64,000 nt of DNA from Cupriavidus basilensis (GCF_000832305.1 NZ_CP010537.1:3834768-3898767); one strand, 5' to 3'; shown: positions 39,481 to 49,228, numbered from the stretch's first letter. Notes: a model not told the origin generated them from the sequence alone. Numbers and translations: made by a program.

Positions 39481-40185
39481 ATGACCAATCTTTCCGCCTT
39501 CCTCGTTACCAATAAATGGCCAGCCTTGCGCCCGGAGCGGATCCAGCTCTATTCGCTGCCCACGCCCAATGGCGTCAAGGTCTCGATCATGCTCGAGGAA
39601 ACCGGCCTGCCGTACGAGCCACACCTGGTGCGCTTCGACACCAATGACCAGTACACGCCGGAGTTCCTGTCGATCAGCCCCAACAACAAGATTCCCGCCA
39701 TCCTGGACCCGAACGGCCCCGGCGACCAGCCGCTGGCCCTGTTCGAGTCCGGCGCGATCCTGCTTTACCTCGCCGACAAGAGCGGCAAGTTCATCCCGCA
39801 AGATCCCGCCGGCCGCTACGAGACCATCCAGTGGCTGATGTTCCAGATGGGGGGCATCGGGCCGATGTTCGGGCAACTGGGATTTTTCAACAAGTTCGCC
39901 GGCAAGGAATACGAGGACAAGCGCCCGCGCGACCGCTATGTCGCGGAAGCCAGGCGCCTGCTGGCCGTGCTCAACGCACGCCTGGCGAACCGCGCCTGGA
40001 TCATGGGCGACACCTACACGATTGCCGACATCGCGACCTTCCCCTGGGTGCGCAACCTGATCGGGTTCTACGAGGCCGGCGAGCTGGTCGGCATCGAGGA
40101 CTTCCCCCACGTCACGCGCGCGCTCGAGGCCTTCCTGGCGCGTCCCGCCGTGGCCAAGGGCCTGGATATCCCGAAGCGCGTCTAG
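39481..40185 (+). CDS. Glutathione S-transferase, YfcG/Ure2p-like
   Basis: 234 residues. Thioredoxin-fold N-domain with PTPNGVKVSIMLEETGLPYE, cis-Pro in NNKIPAILD and the glutathione site ALFESGAILLYLADKSG. All-helical C-domain with IMGDTYTIADIATFPWV, the N-capping motif of the family. YfcG/YghU relatives act as disulfide-bond reductases with glutathione. The stop is one base from the stop of the convergent EF-G gene. Confidence 0.92.
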   Translation: MTNLSAFLVTNKWPALRPERIQLYSLPTPNGVKVSIMLEETGLPYEPHLVRFDTNDQYTPEFLSISPNNKIPAILDPNGPGDQPLALFESGAILLYLADKSGKFIPQDPAGRYETIQWLMFQMGGIGPMFGQLGFFNKFAGKEYEDKRPRDRYVAEARRLLAVLNARLANRAWIMGDTYTIADIATFPWVRNLIGFYEAGELVGIEDFPHVTRALEAFLARPAVAKGLDIPKRV

Positions 40186-40186
40186 A

Positions 40187-42238
40187 TCAGCCAGCCATCT
40201 CCACCACCGCCGCGGCGGGTGCCGCGGCATAGTGATCGAGTTGCATGGCAAAGCTGGCGCGGCCCGAGGTCAGCGCGCGCAGGCTGCCGATATAGCCGAA
40301 CATGCTGGCCAGCGGCACATGCGCCTGCACCACCGTGGTGTTGCCACCACCGCGTTGCAATTGCCCGCGCACCATGCCCCGGCGCCGGTGGAGTTCGCCG
40401 ATGACGTCGCCCACATGATCGGCGGGCGTCACCACTTCCACGCTCATCACCGGCTCCAGCACCACGGGCGCAGCCTGCCGCGCGGCTTCACGCAAGGCGG
40501 CCGCGGCCGCGGTCTCGAAGGCCAGGGCCGAGGAGTCGCGCTCGTGATAACTGCCGTCCAGCAAGATGGCCTGGACATCCACCACCGGGTAGCCCGCGAG
40601 CACGCCCTGCGCGGCCGCGCGCCGGATGCCGGCCTCCACCGCCGGCACAAACTCGCGCGGCACCGCGCCACCGCTGATGCGGCTCTCGAACCGGACGCCC
40701 TCGCCACGCGCCAGCGGCTCGAAGCGCAGCACCACTTCCGCGTACTGTCCCGGGCCACCGCTCTGCTTGCGATGCAGGTAGCGCACCTCGGCGGCACGGG
40801 TCAGCGTTTCGCGATACGCCACCTGCGGGCGGCCTACCGTGACCTCCACGTGAAAACGCGTGCGCAGCTTCTCCAGCGTGACCTCCAACTGCAACTCGCC
40901 CATGCCGGACAGCAACGTCTGCCCGCTCTGCGGATCCAGGCGCAGGCGCAGGCTCGGATCTTCCTGCACCAGCACTTGCAGGCCGCGCGACAAACCGGCC
41001 TGGTCGGACTGGCTCTTCGGCTCGATGGCCACGTCGATCACCGGCTCGGGCGTGTCGATCGTCTCCAGCACCATGGGGTGCGCGGGATCCGTCAGCGTGT
41101 CGCCGGTGATGGTGGCCTTGAGGCCCGCTATCGCCACGATGTCGCCGGCCACGGCAACCCGCAGCTCCTGCTTGCGGTCCGCGTGCATCTCGTACAGCCT
41201 TGCCACCCGCTCGCGCTTGCCACTGCCCGCGTTGAGCACGGTGTCGCCGGCAGCGAGCCGCCCGCGATACACGCGCACGAACGTCAGCGTGCCGTGCGCG
41301 TCGTGTACGACCTTGAAGGCGAGCGCCACCAGCGGCTGGTCAGCGTCCGCGCTCACTGCATGACGGCCCGCTTCGCCAGGCGCAGGCAGGTAAGCTGTCA
41401 CGGCATCGAGCAACGGCTCCACGCCCTTGTTCTTGAAGGCGGACCCGGCCAGCACTGGCACCACGGCGCCGCTGATGGTCGCGCGCCGGATGGCTGCGCG
41501 CAAGGCGTCACCGGCCGGCTCGCGGCCCGCCAGGTAGTCTTCCAGCAATGCATCGTCCTGCTCGGCCAGTGTTTCCAGCAAACGCTGGCGCCAGGCCGCG
41601 GCCTGCTCCGCCAGCGCCTGCGGCACGGCATCGGTCACGTAGCCCGTGCCGCCTTGCCATAGCAGGGCCTGCATGGCGACGAGATCGACCACGCCGTGGA
41701 AATCGCCTTCGCGGCCGATCGGCAACTGCAGCACGAGCGGCACCACGCCGAGGCGTTCCTCGATCATGCCGGCCACGCGAAGGAAATCCGCGCCGGTGCG
41801 GTCCAGCTTGTTGATGAAGGCGAGGCGGGGCACGCGGTAGTGGTCCGCCAGGCGCCAGTTGGTCTCGGTCTGCGGCTCCACGCCGGCCACGCCGTCGAAC
41901 ACCACCACGGCGCCGTCGAGCACGCGCAGCGAGCGGTTCACCTCGATGTTGAAATCGATGTGGCCCGGGGTATCGATCAGGTTGATCTGGTGCCCGTGCC
42001 AGAACACGGTGGTGGCCGCGCTGTTGATGGTGATGCCGCGCGCCTGCTCCTGTGGATCGAAATCCATGGTGGCGGCGCCGTCATGCACCTCGCCCAGCCG
42101 GTGGCTGGCACCGGTGTAGAACAGGATGCGTTCCGACGTAGTGGTCTTGCCCGCGTCCACGTGGGCAATGATGCCGATGTTCCTGAGTTTCCTGCTTTCG
42201 TTTCTGCTTTCGTTTCTGCTTTCGTTTCTGCTTTCCAT
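40187..42238 (-). CDS. Second elongation factor G (EF-G paralog)
   Basis: 683 residues, slightly shorter than house-keeping EF-G. GTPase motifs: [19 protein letters not shown] (P-loop), RGITI (switch), DTPGHIDF and NKLD. All five EF-G domains follow, with [12 protein letters not shown] in domain III and [11 protein letters not shown] near the end. The N-terminus is unusual: [17 protein letters not shown], encoded by a 12-bp tandem repeat. It is not beside rpsL, rpsG or tuf, so it is a paralog; such factors can act in recycling, stress or drug protection. A long structured leader precedes it. The open frame runs further upstream but without coding character. Confidence 0.9.
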   Translation of the reverse strand: MESRNESRNESRNESRKLRNIGIIAHVDAGKTTTSERILFYTGASHRLGEVHDGAATMDFDPQEQARGITINSAATTVFWHGHQINLIDTPGHIDFNIEVNRSLRVLDGAVVVFDGVAGVEPQTETNWRLADHYRVPRLAFINKLDRTGADFLRVAGMIEERLGVVPLVLQLPIGREGDFHGVVDLVAMQALLWQGGTGYVTDAVPQALAEQAAAWRQRLLETLAEQDDALLEDYLAGREPAGDALRAAIRRATISGAVVPVLAGSAFKNKGVEPLLDAVTAYLPAPGEAGRHAVSADADQPLVALAFKVVHDAHGTLTFVRVYRGRLAAGDTVLNAGSGKRERVARLYEMHADRKQELRVAVAGDIVAIAGLKATITGDTLTDPAHPMVLETIDTPEPVIDVAIEPKSQSDQAGLSRGLQVLVQEDPSLRLRLDPQSGQTLLSGMGELQLEVTLEKLRTRFHVEVTVGRPQVAYRETLTRAAEVRYLHRKQSGGPGQYAEVVLRFEPLARGEGVRFESRISGGAVPREFVPAVEAGIRRAAAQGVLAGYPVVDVQAILLDGSYHERDSSALAFETAAAAALREAARQAAPVVLEPVMSVEVVTPADHVGDVIGELHRRRGMVRGQLQRGGGNTTVVQAHVPLASMFGYIGSLRALTSGRASFAMQLDHYAAAPAAAVVEMAG
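42192..42235 (-). repeat. 12-bp tandem repeat in the EF-G paralog N-terminus
   Basis: CTGCTTTCGTTT is repeated 3.7 times without a mismatch. On the coding strand each unit gives Asn-Glu-Ser-Arg in frame, so copy-number change would lengthen or shorten the protein head by four residues. Confidence 0.92.
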
Positions 42239-42256
42239 GATGGGCTGCCTGAATGC

Positions 42257-42292
42257 AAACACCCTGGCGGGTGCGTGCCTGCCAGGGTGTTT
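42257..42292 (-). promoter_or_regulatory. Large leader hairpin next to the EF-G paralog start
   Basis: AAACACCCTGGC and GCCAGGGTGTTT are perfect 12-bp arms with a 12-nt loop, ending 18 bases before the start codon. A further stem, GGGAGGC/GCCTCCC (42302-42325), lies just upstream. They could gate ribosome access or transcription. Confidence 0.65.
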
Positions 42293-42348
42293 GTGGTCCC
42301 TGGGAGGCGATCTGCGAGGCCTCCCGGACTGCATCTGCAGCCTGGAGG

Positions 42349-42510
42349 CTATGGGATCGCTTGCGAGGCGGCGCCGGCATGCCGCATGCGGCACGCAATG
42401 GTCTCGGTGACTACGCCAGACGACGCCGTTACCGCACCAAGGGACGAGCGCAAGCCCCCGTTCCCTTGGCCGGTTTGAATCGTGGCAATCAACTTGTCGT
42501 AGGTACGCAT
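42349..42510 (-). CDS. Possible 53-residue leader ORF before the EF-G paralog
   Basis: Starts [15 protein letters not shown] and ends AASQAIP. It begins 20 bp after the terminator-like hairpin and ends before the next stem. It has only a weak GAGA ribosome site and no recognised family. It may be a small gene or a translated part of the leader. Confidence 0.25.
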   Translation of the reverse strand: MRTYDKLIATIQTGQGNGGLRSSLGAVTASSGVVTETIACRMRHAGAASQAIP

Positions 42511-42529
42511 GGCGTCTCAGATGGTGGCG

Positions 42530-42575
42530 AAACAAAAAAACAAAACCCCGGCGGGCCTGAGGGCCGTCCGGGGTT
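42530..42575 (-). terminator. Terminator/attenuator in the EF-G paralog leader
   Basis: On the minus strand AACCCCGG pairs with CCGGGGTT, with an inner GGCC/GGCC stem, followed by TTTTGTTTTTTTG. It lies between a 28-codon ORF and the EF-G gene. Confidence 0.8.
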
Positions 42576-42641
42576 GGCGATGATCGGTTTCGTCGTTCCC
42601 GGAACTGGCCTTGCAGCCTTCCGGGCGGGACGCTCGGAAGA

Positions 42642-42728
42642 CTAGACGTGAATAGCCAGCAGCACGCGTTCACCGTCGGGTGCCGCGGCAAACGCTGCGA
42701 TGGCAGGGCGTTGCGCTGCTTGCTTCAT
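42642..42728 (-). CDS. 28-residue putative leader peptide
   Basis: [20 protein letters not shown] continues to RVLLAIHV and a TAG stop; a GGAG lies ten bases before the ATG. It ends about 70 bp before the terminator. The layout (short ORF, hairpin, terminator, ribosome factor gene) is that of translation-coupled attenuation; no run of regulatory codons is apparent. Confidence 0.4.
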   Translation of the reverse strand: MKQAAQRPAIAAFAAAPDGERVLLAIHV

Positions 42729-42873
42729 GTCGTTTGGACTCCAGAGAATGCAGCGGAGTCTAGCACTTGTGGAGCAAACGTGCAGCGGCTCATACTTGCG
42801 CCAGGCACGCACCAACCGTGCGCCCCTCCCCAAAGTGCACTAGGCTGAAAAGGCACCCACGCAGGAGATCCCC

Positions 42874-44700
42874 ATGCCAAGTCACCCAGTCCTGGAACGG
42901 GTCACCGCCCGCATCGTCGCGCGCAGCGCCGCCACCCGCCAGACCTACATGGATCGCACCCGCGCCATGGCGGGACAGAAGGTGGAGCGCGCGCAGCTCT
43001 CGTGTACCAACCTGGCGCACGCCGTGGCAGCCATGCCCGAGCAGGCCAAGATCCGCCTGAAGGCGCAGGAGCGCCCCAACCTCGCCATCGTCTCCTCCTA
43101 CAACGACATGCTGTCGGCGCACCAGCCCCTGGCGGAGTATCCGCAATGGCTCAAGGAAGCCGCGCTGGAGGCGGGCGGCACCGCGCAATTCGCCGGCGGC
43201 ACGCCCGCCATGTGCGATGGCGTGACGCAGGGCCAGGACGGCATGGATCTCTCGCTGTTCTCGCGTGACGTGATTGCGCTATCCACCGCGGTGGCGCTGT
43301 CGCACCAGATGTTCGACGGCGCGCTGTACCTCGGCGTGTGCGACAAGATCGTGCCGGGGCTGGTGATGGGCGCGCTGTCGTTCGGCCACCTGCCCGCCAT
43401 CTTCGTGCCAGGCGGCCCCATGACCACCGGCATCGGCAACGAGGAAAAGGCGCGCGTGCGCCAGCGCTATGCCGAGGGCAAGCTCAGCCGCGCGGAGTTG
43501 CTCGAGGCAGAGAGCCAGTCGTATCACGGCCCGGGCACCTGCACCTTCTACGGCACCGCCAACTCCAACCAGATGCTGATGGAGATCATGGGCCTGCACC
43601 TGCCCGGCACCGCCTTCGTCAATCCCAACACGCCGCTGCGCGAAGCCCTCACGCGCGAATCCGCGCGTCAGGCGCTACGCCTTGTACATGGCGGCGATCG
43701 CTATACGCCGGTGGCGGACGTGCTCGACGAGCGCGCCTTCGTCAATGGCATCGTCGGTCTGCTCGCCACCGGCGGCTCCACCAACCATACGTTGCATCTG
43801 GTGGCGATGGCGCGCACCGCGGGCATCATGCTGGGCTGGGACGATTTTGCCGAGCTATCGGAAGTGGTACCGCTGCTGGCGCGCGTGTATCCGAACGGCA
43901 GCGCGGATGTAAACCAGTTCCAGGCCGCCGGTGGACTCGGGCTGGTGATTCGCGGCTTGCTGCAGCTTGGCCTGCTGCACGACGACGTGACCACCGTGGT
44001 CGGCAAGGGCCTGGCCGACTACACGCGCGAGCCGGTGCTGCGCGATGGCCAGCTCACCTGGATCGACGGGCCCGAAGCGCCGCTGGACGACACCATCGTG
44101 CGCGCCGCCGGCCAGCCTTTCGCGCCGGAAGGCGGCATCAGGCTGCTCGACGGCAATATCGGCCGTGCCGTGCTGAAGATCTCGGCGGTCAAGCCCGAGC
44201 ACCACATCGTGCAAGCCCCGGCGATGGTGTTCCACACGCAAGACGCGCTGATCGAAGCGTTCAAGCGCGGCGAGCTGGAGCGTGACTTTGTCGCGGTGCT
44301 GCCATGGCAAGGACCGGCCGCCTGCGGCATGCCGGAGCTGCACAAGCTCACCCCCACGCTGACCGTGCTGCAGGACCGCGGCTTCCACGTGGCGCTGGTA
44401 ACGGACGGACGCATGTCTGGCGCGTCGGGCAAGGTGCCGGCCGCCATCCATGTATGCCCCGAGGCATTGAGCGGCGGCGGCATCGCCCGCGTGCGCGATG
44501 GCGACCCGATGCGCGTGGACGCGCATGCGGGTGTGCTCACGGTGCTGGTGCCGCAAGCGGAATGGGCCGCGCGCTCGGTGACGCCGCCCGACCTCTCAGC
44601 CAACCGGCACGGCGTGGGGCGCGACCTGTTCGCCAATTTCCGCCGTCACGTGAGCACGGCGGAGGCGGGGGCCTGCTCGCTGTTTGCCGAGGAAGGCTGA
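42874..44700 (+). CDS. edd: 6-phosphogluconate dehydratase
   Basis: 608 residues, full length. AGGAG seven bases before ATG. Fe-S/dehydratase features: [59 protein letters not shown] and [17 protein letters not shown]. It makes 2-keto-3-deoxy-6-phosphogluconate, completing with zwf and pgl the oxidative half of the Entner-Doudoroff route. The aldolase gene eda is not in the window. It stands alone and is divergent from the EF-G leader. Confidence 0.96.
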   Translation: MPSHPVLERVTARIVARSAATRQTYMDRTRAMAGQKVERAQLSCTNLAHAVAAMPEQAKIRLKAQERPNLAIVSSYNDMLSAHQPLAEYPQWLKEAALEAGGTAQFAGGTPAMCDGVTQGQDGMDLSLFSRDVIALSTAVALSHQMFDGALYLGVCDKIVPGLVMGALSFGHLPAIFVPGGPMTTGIGNEEKARVRQRYAEGKLSRAELLEAESQSYHGPGTCTFYGTANSNQMLMEIMGLHLPGTAFVNPNTPLREALTRESARQALRLVHGGDRYTPVADVLDERAFVNGIVGLLATGGSTNHTLHLVAMARTAGIMLGWDDFAELSEVVPLLARVYPNGSADVNQFQAAGGLGLVIRGLLQLGLLHDDVTTVVGKGLADYTREPVLRDGQLTWIDGPEAPLDDTIVRAAGQPFAPEGGIRLLDGNIGRAVLKISAVKPEHHIVQAPAMVFHTQDALIEAFKRGELERDFVAVLPWQGPAACGMPELHKLTPTLTVLQDRGFHVALVTDGRMSGASGKVPAAIHVCPEALSGGGIARVRDGDPMRVDAHAGVLTVLVPQAEWAARSVTPPDLSANRHGVGRDLFANFRRHVSTAEAGACSLFAEEG

Positions 44701-44722
44701 CGGGAGGTAGCTAGTGTGCGGC

Positions 44723-45808
44723 TTAGAAGCTATGGCTGATGCCGGCACCGAACCCGGTGCCGCCACCTGCGTAGCGACTGTGGCGATACGACACCGCGCC
44801 ATACAGCGTGGTGCGCTTCGATAGCGCATAGTCCACCCCGCCGGTTGCGTAGTCGGTCACGCCCGCCGTGCCATAGCCCTGGAAATCGCGCGCGCCCGAA
44901 AGCTTCAGCGTATAGGCGCCCACGCGCCAGTTGACGCCAAGCGTGGCGGCGCTGCGCCTGGCGCTGGCGTCGCCGAGGAAGGCCTGGCTCGCGGCGCTTA
45001 GATGGGTCTGGCTATACGAGGCCATCAGCCGCACCTTGGTGAACGCGTAGGCCAGCCCCGCGAACCACGTGTTGTCATAAGCCGAATTGCGCTCCGCCGT
45101 CAGCATGGCCGACCAGGGCCCGCCGTCGTAGTTGAGCGAGACCGCCAGCGGCCGCGTGCGGTCCCGGTTGCCGGCGGCGTCCGGCGTTTCGTTCTTCTCC
45201 ACGCCGGCGGATACGTGCACGTGCATCCCGCCCCATTTCGGCGAGTCGTAGAACACGCCGTTGTTCAGGCGCGAGTATTCGCCCGCGGGGCCATTGTGAT
45301 ACGGGTCGGTGCGATAGGACGGGTGGTACACGTACCACGCCACGGAACTCACGCGGTTGAAATTGTCCCAGCTGTCGTACTGCCAGTCGTATTGCCACAT
45401 CGGCGTCAGCGCACGGCCAACGCGCAGATCGCCATAAGGCGACTGGATGCCAATCGTGGATTCGCCCTGGAAGTACGGCGTGGCGCCGCTGGCTTCGAGT
45501 CGGCCATTGCCCATGTCGAAGCGCGTTTGCAGGTTCAAGGTAGCGGCCCAGCCGGGGGCCAGGGTCTCGCTGCCGCGCAGGCCGATGAAGCTGCGCTGCA
45601 TGGTGCCGAGCACAATGGGCTGGCCAGGCGCGGGACGGAAGATGCCGACGTCGGCAAACCCGTACAGCGTGAGGCTGCCCTGCGCGTGCGCGGTCGGTGC
45701 GGCAGGGGCAAGCACGGCGGCGCAGGCCAGCGCCGGCAGGCACCGCGCGAGCCTTGCGCGCGGCGCACTATGGGAGATGCCTTTATTGGCAGGAGAGACA
45801 TTGCGCAA
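44723..45808 (-). CDS. Gram-negative general porin with unclear start codon
   Basis: About 361 residues. After a signal segment ending PTAHAQGSLTLYGFADVG the 16-strand porin of the Burkholderia OmpC-like type follows (QRSFIGLRGSETLAPGW, VGRALTPMWQYDWQYD) to the terminal strand FGAGISHSF. No ATG or GTG lies in frame near the signal peptide; the nearest is TTG 45808, given here, or a distant ATG at 46012. An ATG at 45801 is in another frame and opens MSLLPIKASPIVRRAQ, so a small indel near 45780 is possible. The barrel itself is intact. Confidence 0.8.
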   Translation of the reverse strand: MRNVSPANKGISHSAPRARLARCLPALACAAVLAPAAPTAHAQGSLTLYGFADVGIFRPAPGQPIVLGTMQRSFIGLRGSETLAPGWAATLNLQTRFDMGNGRLEASGATPYFQGESTIGIQSPYGDLRVGRALTPMWQYDWQYDSWDNFNRVSSVAWYVYHPSYRTDPYHNGPAGEYSRLNNGVFYDSPKWGGMHVHVSAGVEKNETPDAAGNRDRTRPLAVSLNYDGGPWSAMLTAERNSAYDNTWFAGLAYAFTKVRLMASYSQTHLSAASQAFLGDASARRSAATLGVNWRVGAYTLKLSGARDFQGYGTAGVTDYATGGVDYALSKRTTLYGAVSYRHSRYAGGGTGFGAGISHSF

Positions 45809-46030
45809 GTTGAGCGGCTTGCGCGCGATGGGGTTCAGTTCGAGCTTGTATGCAGGCAGCAAATCCAATTCCGGAGATTGAAGGCATGCCGTGTTCCGCC
45901 GCGTGGCGCAGCGAAACGCGGATACCGGTGAAGACCCCAAGGGGGCGGGAGACAGACAAAGGCCGATGGCGGCGCGGGCGCTCGCCGCCAAACGGGATCG
46001 CCGCCGGCGCAAGCCGAAGAGCTTGGTTCG

Positions 46031-46915
46031 TCAGCTCAGGCGATGCGAGGGACTCGGCGCGGCGGGCGCGGCTGCTTGCGCGTCCTCGGGCACGCGCCAC
46101 TCCTGCACCGGCACGGCGATGGCGCAGCCGGCGGCTTCGAGCACCTGCTTGATGCGGTGGTAGAAAGCGAAGCGCACGTTCCAGTAATCCCCGGCGGCAA
46201 CCCAGCAACGCACGTTGAGCGTCACGCCCTGCGCGGCGTAGTTGATCACCATGGCCTCGGCGGCCGGGTCCGCCAGGATGCGCCCCTCAGCCGCAAGCAT
46301 GGCGCGCAGCGCATCGAGCGCGGCCTGGATGTCGGCGCCAAAGGTGACGGTGACTTCGATGTCGAGCCGGCGGGTGGGATTCTCGCTGTAGTTAGTGATG
46401 GCACTGCCCCAGATCTTGCCGTTGGGCACGCGCAGGCAAACCCCATCGAAGGTGGTCAGCTCGGTCATGAACAGACCCGTCTCGCGCACCGTGCCGGCCA
46501 CACCCTGCGCGTCGATGTACTGGCCCACGCGAAACGGCCGCAGCAGCACCAGCATGATGCCCGCGGCAATGTTCTGCAGCGTGCCCTGCAACGCCAGTCC
46601 GATGGCCAGACCGGCGGCGCCGAGCATGGCGATGATGCTGGCGGTCTGCACGCCAAATTGCGACAGCACCAGCACCACCGTGATCACGCGCACGATCCAC
46701 TGCGTGACGCTGGCCAGCATCGGGCGCAAGGTGGCGTCCACGCGCGGGCGGTCAAACGCGCGCAGCACCGCGGCGCGGGCGCGCCCGGAGAGCCACCAGC
46801 CCAGGATCAGGATCAGCATGGCGGCGATGCAGTTCAGGCCTTGCTGCACCACTAGTTGCAGCAGGTACGCCCAGGCTGCTTCCAGCTTGTGGGGCTCGAT
46901 GAAGTTCAGGTTCAT
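46031..46915 (-). CDS. MscS-family mechanosensitive channel
   Basis: 294 residues from ATG 46915 with GGAG nine bases upstream; Mets at 46954 and 46972 are possible. Three membrane helices, the third being the Gly/Ala-rich pore helix MLGAAGLAIGLALQGTLQNIA. The beta domain FRVGQYIDAQGVAGTVRETG and VPNGKIWGSAITNYSENPTRR follow. Small-conductance channels release solutes during hypo-osmotic shock. The C-terminus has an Ala/Pro-rich tail. The 220 bp to the porin gene on the same strand hold no gene. Confidence 0.92.
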   Translation of the reverse strand: MNLNFIEPHKLEAAWAYLLQLVVQQGLNCIAAMLILILGWWLSGRARAAVLRAFDRPRVDATLRPMLASVTQWIVRVITVVLVLSQFGVQTASIIAMLGAAGLAIGLALQGTLQNIAAGIMLVLLRPFRVGQYIDAQGVAGTVRETGLFMTELTTFDGVCLRVPNGKIWGSAITNYSENPTRRLDIEVTVTFGADIQAALDALRAMLAAEGRILADPAAEAMVINYAAQGVTLNVRCWVAAGDYWNVRFAFYHRIKQVLEAAGCAIAVPVQEWRVPEDAQAAAPAAPSPSHRLS

Positions 46916-47146
46916 GGATTCGGCTCCGGCGATCAATGTGAAAAGGCTGGACATGCGCGGCTCAGGATGCATCGTCGTCGCGGCGGCGGTGCGCCAGTTT
47001 CCCCGCGTCCGGCAGCGTGGTTTTGAGGTAAAGCGGGTCGATCTTCAGTGTCTGCATGTGGGCAGGTTCATGGTTTGGTTCGAAAGACTTCAGGAAGAGG
47101 TTGGTACGCACGAGCGTGGCATCAGGCCGTGAGGCGGAACGGCAGG

Positions 47147-47508
47147 TCAACAAAGCGCGCGGCCGATGGCACTGCCGGCGCCGGGCAGCGCGCTCGGCAG
47201 GTCGGAATGCTGGAACTCGCCGCTGGCCTCGCCACCCGTGGTCTCGAAGCCAATGGCGTAGGCGCGCAGGTCGGGCGTACCCGTTTCTGCGCGTAATCCG
47301 GTGATCAGGCTGGGGTCCGCGCCGCCCGACAACAGCACGCCCATCGGCACGTCCACCACGGTGAGGTGATGGCCGACCGCGCGCGCCCCCTGGCGAACAG
47401 GTTCTCTCCATCGGGACCACGCTTGGCCTGGTCGCGAGTCATATCGGCGAGCGCGTGCAGGTCGGCCATGACCTGATCAAAGCGTAGTTCTCCGGCAATG
47501 CCACACAT
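47147..47508 (-). pseudogene. Relic of an asparagine-synthetase-like (NAGGN amidotransferase type) gene
   Basis: The start MCGIAGELRFDQVMADLHAL and RGPDGENLFARGRA is the glutaminase head (catalytic Cys2). It then jumps with a frameshift to the synthetase loop VPMGVLLSGGADPSLITGL and AYAIGFETTGGEASGEFQHS, and stops. About 200 central residues and the whole C-terminal part are missing. The phrase GFE..GGEAS.EF..SD resembles N-acetylglutaminylglutamine amidotransferases. The 18-bp repeat lies inside it. Confidence 0.8.
47275..47292 (-). repeat. 18-bp dispersed repeat, copy 6, inside the amidotransferase relic
   Basis: GCGTACCCGTTTCTGCGC, one mismatch at the last base. It is read as AETGTP at the place where relatives have a same-length AEAGQ-like stretch. 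Confidence 0.9.
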
Positions 47509-47886
47509 GTTTGGTCACTCTCTTGCCACTGGCGGCGTCCGGACTGCCAAAGCCGGCGATGGCCCGGCTTGATGTCAGGTGATTGCCTGCATTTGAATGA
47601 AATTGACAATAATTCAGGGACAAATGACGGGGGAATTGGTTTCCCCCCGAGGCGCGGCGGCAGCTGGACGAATCGGCGCCAGCCCTGCGTGGGCAAGGGC
47701 TGGGCCCGATTGAAAAAAATTTCGCCGGAGTGGGCTTGGGAGTACTTTTTACGTGGGGAGAATCGCGCGCGCCCCCTGCGTGGGAGCACGCAGAATTGGG
47801 TACGCTTTGGTGCGCGGGAGGTAGTGCGGAGGAAGAACGGGCGTTGCACCCCGCCGGTGCCAGGACCGGCCGGCCCGGACCTTATT
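47509..47886. other. 378-bp intergenic region with a diverged repeat copy
   Basis: No gene recognised. It includes an AT-rich patch (47580-47630) with TTGACA at about 47602. The 18-bp repeat variant is at 47788. Confidence 0.4.
47788..47805 (+). repeat. 18-bp dispersed repeat, copy 7 (diverged)
   Basis: ACGCAGAATTGGGTACGC, two mismatches from consensus. Its right flank TTTGGTGCGCGGG matches TTTGCCGCGCGGG beside copy 3. Confidence 0.75.
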
Positions 47887-49140
47887 TCAAGCCGTGACGG
47901 GGTGATCGTGCAAGCGGTCGCGCGAGGCCAGCGAGGGGAACAGGCGCATCCACACCACCACCACCACCAGTGTGCCGATGCCGCCAAGCAGCACCGCGCC
48001 AACCGGCCCGAACAGCGCAGCGGTCACGCCGGACTCGAACTCGCCAAGCTGGTTGGACGCCCCGATAAAGACCGAGTTGACGGCGCCCACGCGCCCGCGC
48101 ATATCGTCGGGCGTATCGAGTTGGACCAGCGTGGAGCGCACCACCACGCTGATCATGTCGGAGGCGCCAAGCATGACCAGTGCCGCCATCGACAGCGGCA
48201 GCCAGTGCGAGATGCCGAACACCATCGTCGCCATACCAAAGACGGCCACCGCGCCGAACATCACGCGGCCCACGCGGCGGTTCATCGGATGGTGGGCGAG
48301 CCACAGCGCGGTCGCCAGCGCGCCGATGGCGGGCGACGAGCGCAGCAGGCCCAGGCCCCAGGGGCCGGTATGCAGGATGTCGCGCGCGTAGATGGGCAGC
48401 AGCGCGGTGGCGCCGCCCAGCAGCACGGCAAAGAGATCCAGCGAAATCGCGCCAAGCAGCACCGGCCGGCCGCGGATGTACGAAAACCCCGCAAACAGCG
48501 TGGCGATGCTCACCGGCGTGGTCAGCCGCTGCGCAGCCTGGCGCAGCTTGAGCGCGGTGACCAGGCAGGCGGCCACGGCGAACAGCGTGGCGCTGATGGC
48601 GTAGACGACGCCCGGGCCGGCCACGTAGGCAAAACCGCCCAGCGCGGGGCCGATGATGATGGCCGTCTGCGTGGCGGAGCTGGACAGCGCCACCGCGCGC
48701 GGAAACATGCGTGGCGTGACCACGCTGGGCAGCAGCGCCTGCAACGTCGGCGTCTCAAAGGCGCGGGTGGCACCGATCAGGGCCACGAACACGAAGATGT
48801 GATCGCGCGTGATCGAGCCCGACAGGCTCGCCACCGCCATCGACACCGCGATCAGCGCTTCCAGCGTCTGGCAGGTGCGCACGATCAGCCGCCGGTCAAA
48901 GCGGTCGGCCACATGGCCAGACATCAGCAGCAGCATCACAGAGGGCAGGAACTGCACCAGCCCCACCATGCCAAGCATGAACGGGTCGCGGGTGAGATCG
49001 TAGATCTGCCAGCCTACCGCCACCGTAAAGATCTGGTAGCCGATGGTGGTGCACAGGCGGGCAAACCAGAACAGCCGAAATGAAGGGTCGCGAAAGACTG
49101 AGTCCGGCTCGGGGGCCGGAACGGAAGCAGGGGTGGACAT
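47887..49140 (-). CDS. MFS exporter, EntS/MFS_3-like
   Basis: 417 residues with about twelve membrane segments. Motif A-like GHVADRFDRRLIVRTCQTLE between helices 2 and 3 and RGRVGAVNSVFIGASNQLGEFESG in the C-half are typical of the EntS/MFS_3 group, which exports siderophores or drugs. Downstream (49.3 kb) lie a Fur-like site and a TonB-receptor relic, so a former iron-uptake context is conceivable. Confidence 0.88.
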   Translation of the reverse strand: MSTPASVPAPEPDSVFRDPSFRLFWFARLCTTIGYQIFTVAVGWQIYDLTRDPFMLGMVGLVQFLPSVMLLLMSGHVADRFDRRLIVRTCQTLEALIAVSMAVASLSGSITRDHIFVFVALIGATRAFETPTLQALLPSVVTPRMFPRAVALSSSATQTAIIIGPALGGFAYVAGPGVVYAISATLFAVAACLVTALKLRQAAQRLTTPVSIATLFAGFSYIRGRPVLLGAISLDLFAVLLGGATALLPIYARDILHTGPWGLGLLRSSPAIGALATALWLAHHPMNRRVGRVMFGAVAVFGMATMVFGISHWLPLSMAALVMLGASDMISVVVRSTLVQLDTPDDMRGRVGAVNSVFIGASNQLGEFESGVTAALFGPVGAVLLGGIGTLVVVVVWMRLFPSLASRDRLHDHPVTA

Positions 49141-49200
49141 GGATGGCGGTGGTGACGGGGCGGCGGCGGGGCAAAGCTGGGACGGATTCTATCCGAGGCC

Positions 49201-49228
49201 CGTGATGCATGCAGGCGCATGCATCACG
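49201..49228. repeat. Perfect 12-bp inverted repeat upstream of the MFS gene
   Basis: CGTGATGCATGC, loop AGGC, GCATGCATCACG. It lies 61 bp before the MFS start and contains nested ATGCAT palindromes. Possible operator or cruciform. Confidence 0.75.

Noticed and set aside
46962..47057. 31-codon ORF (MQTLKIDPLYLKTTLPDAGK...) before mscS
   Set aside because: No ribosome site, no family, and it lies in decayed sequence after the amidotransferase relic.
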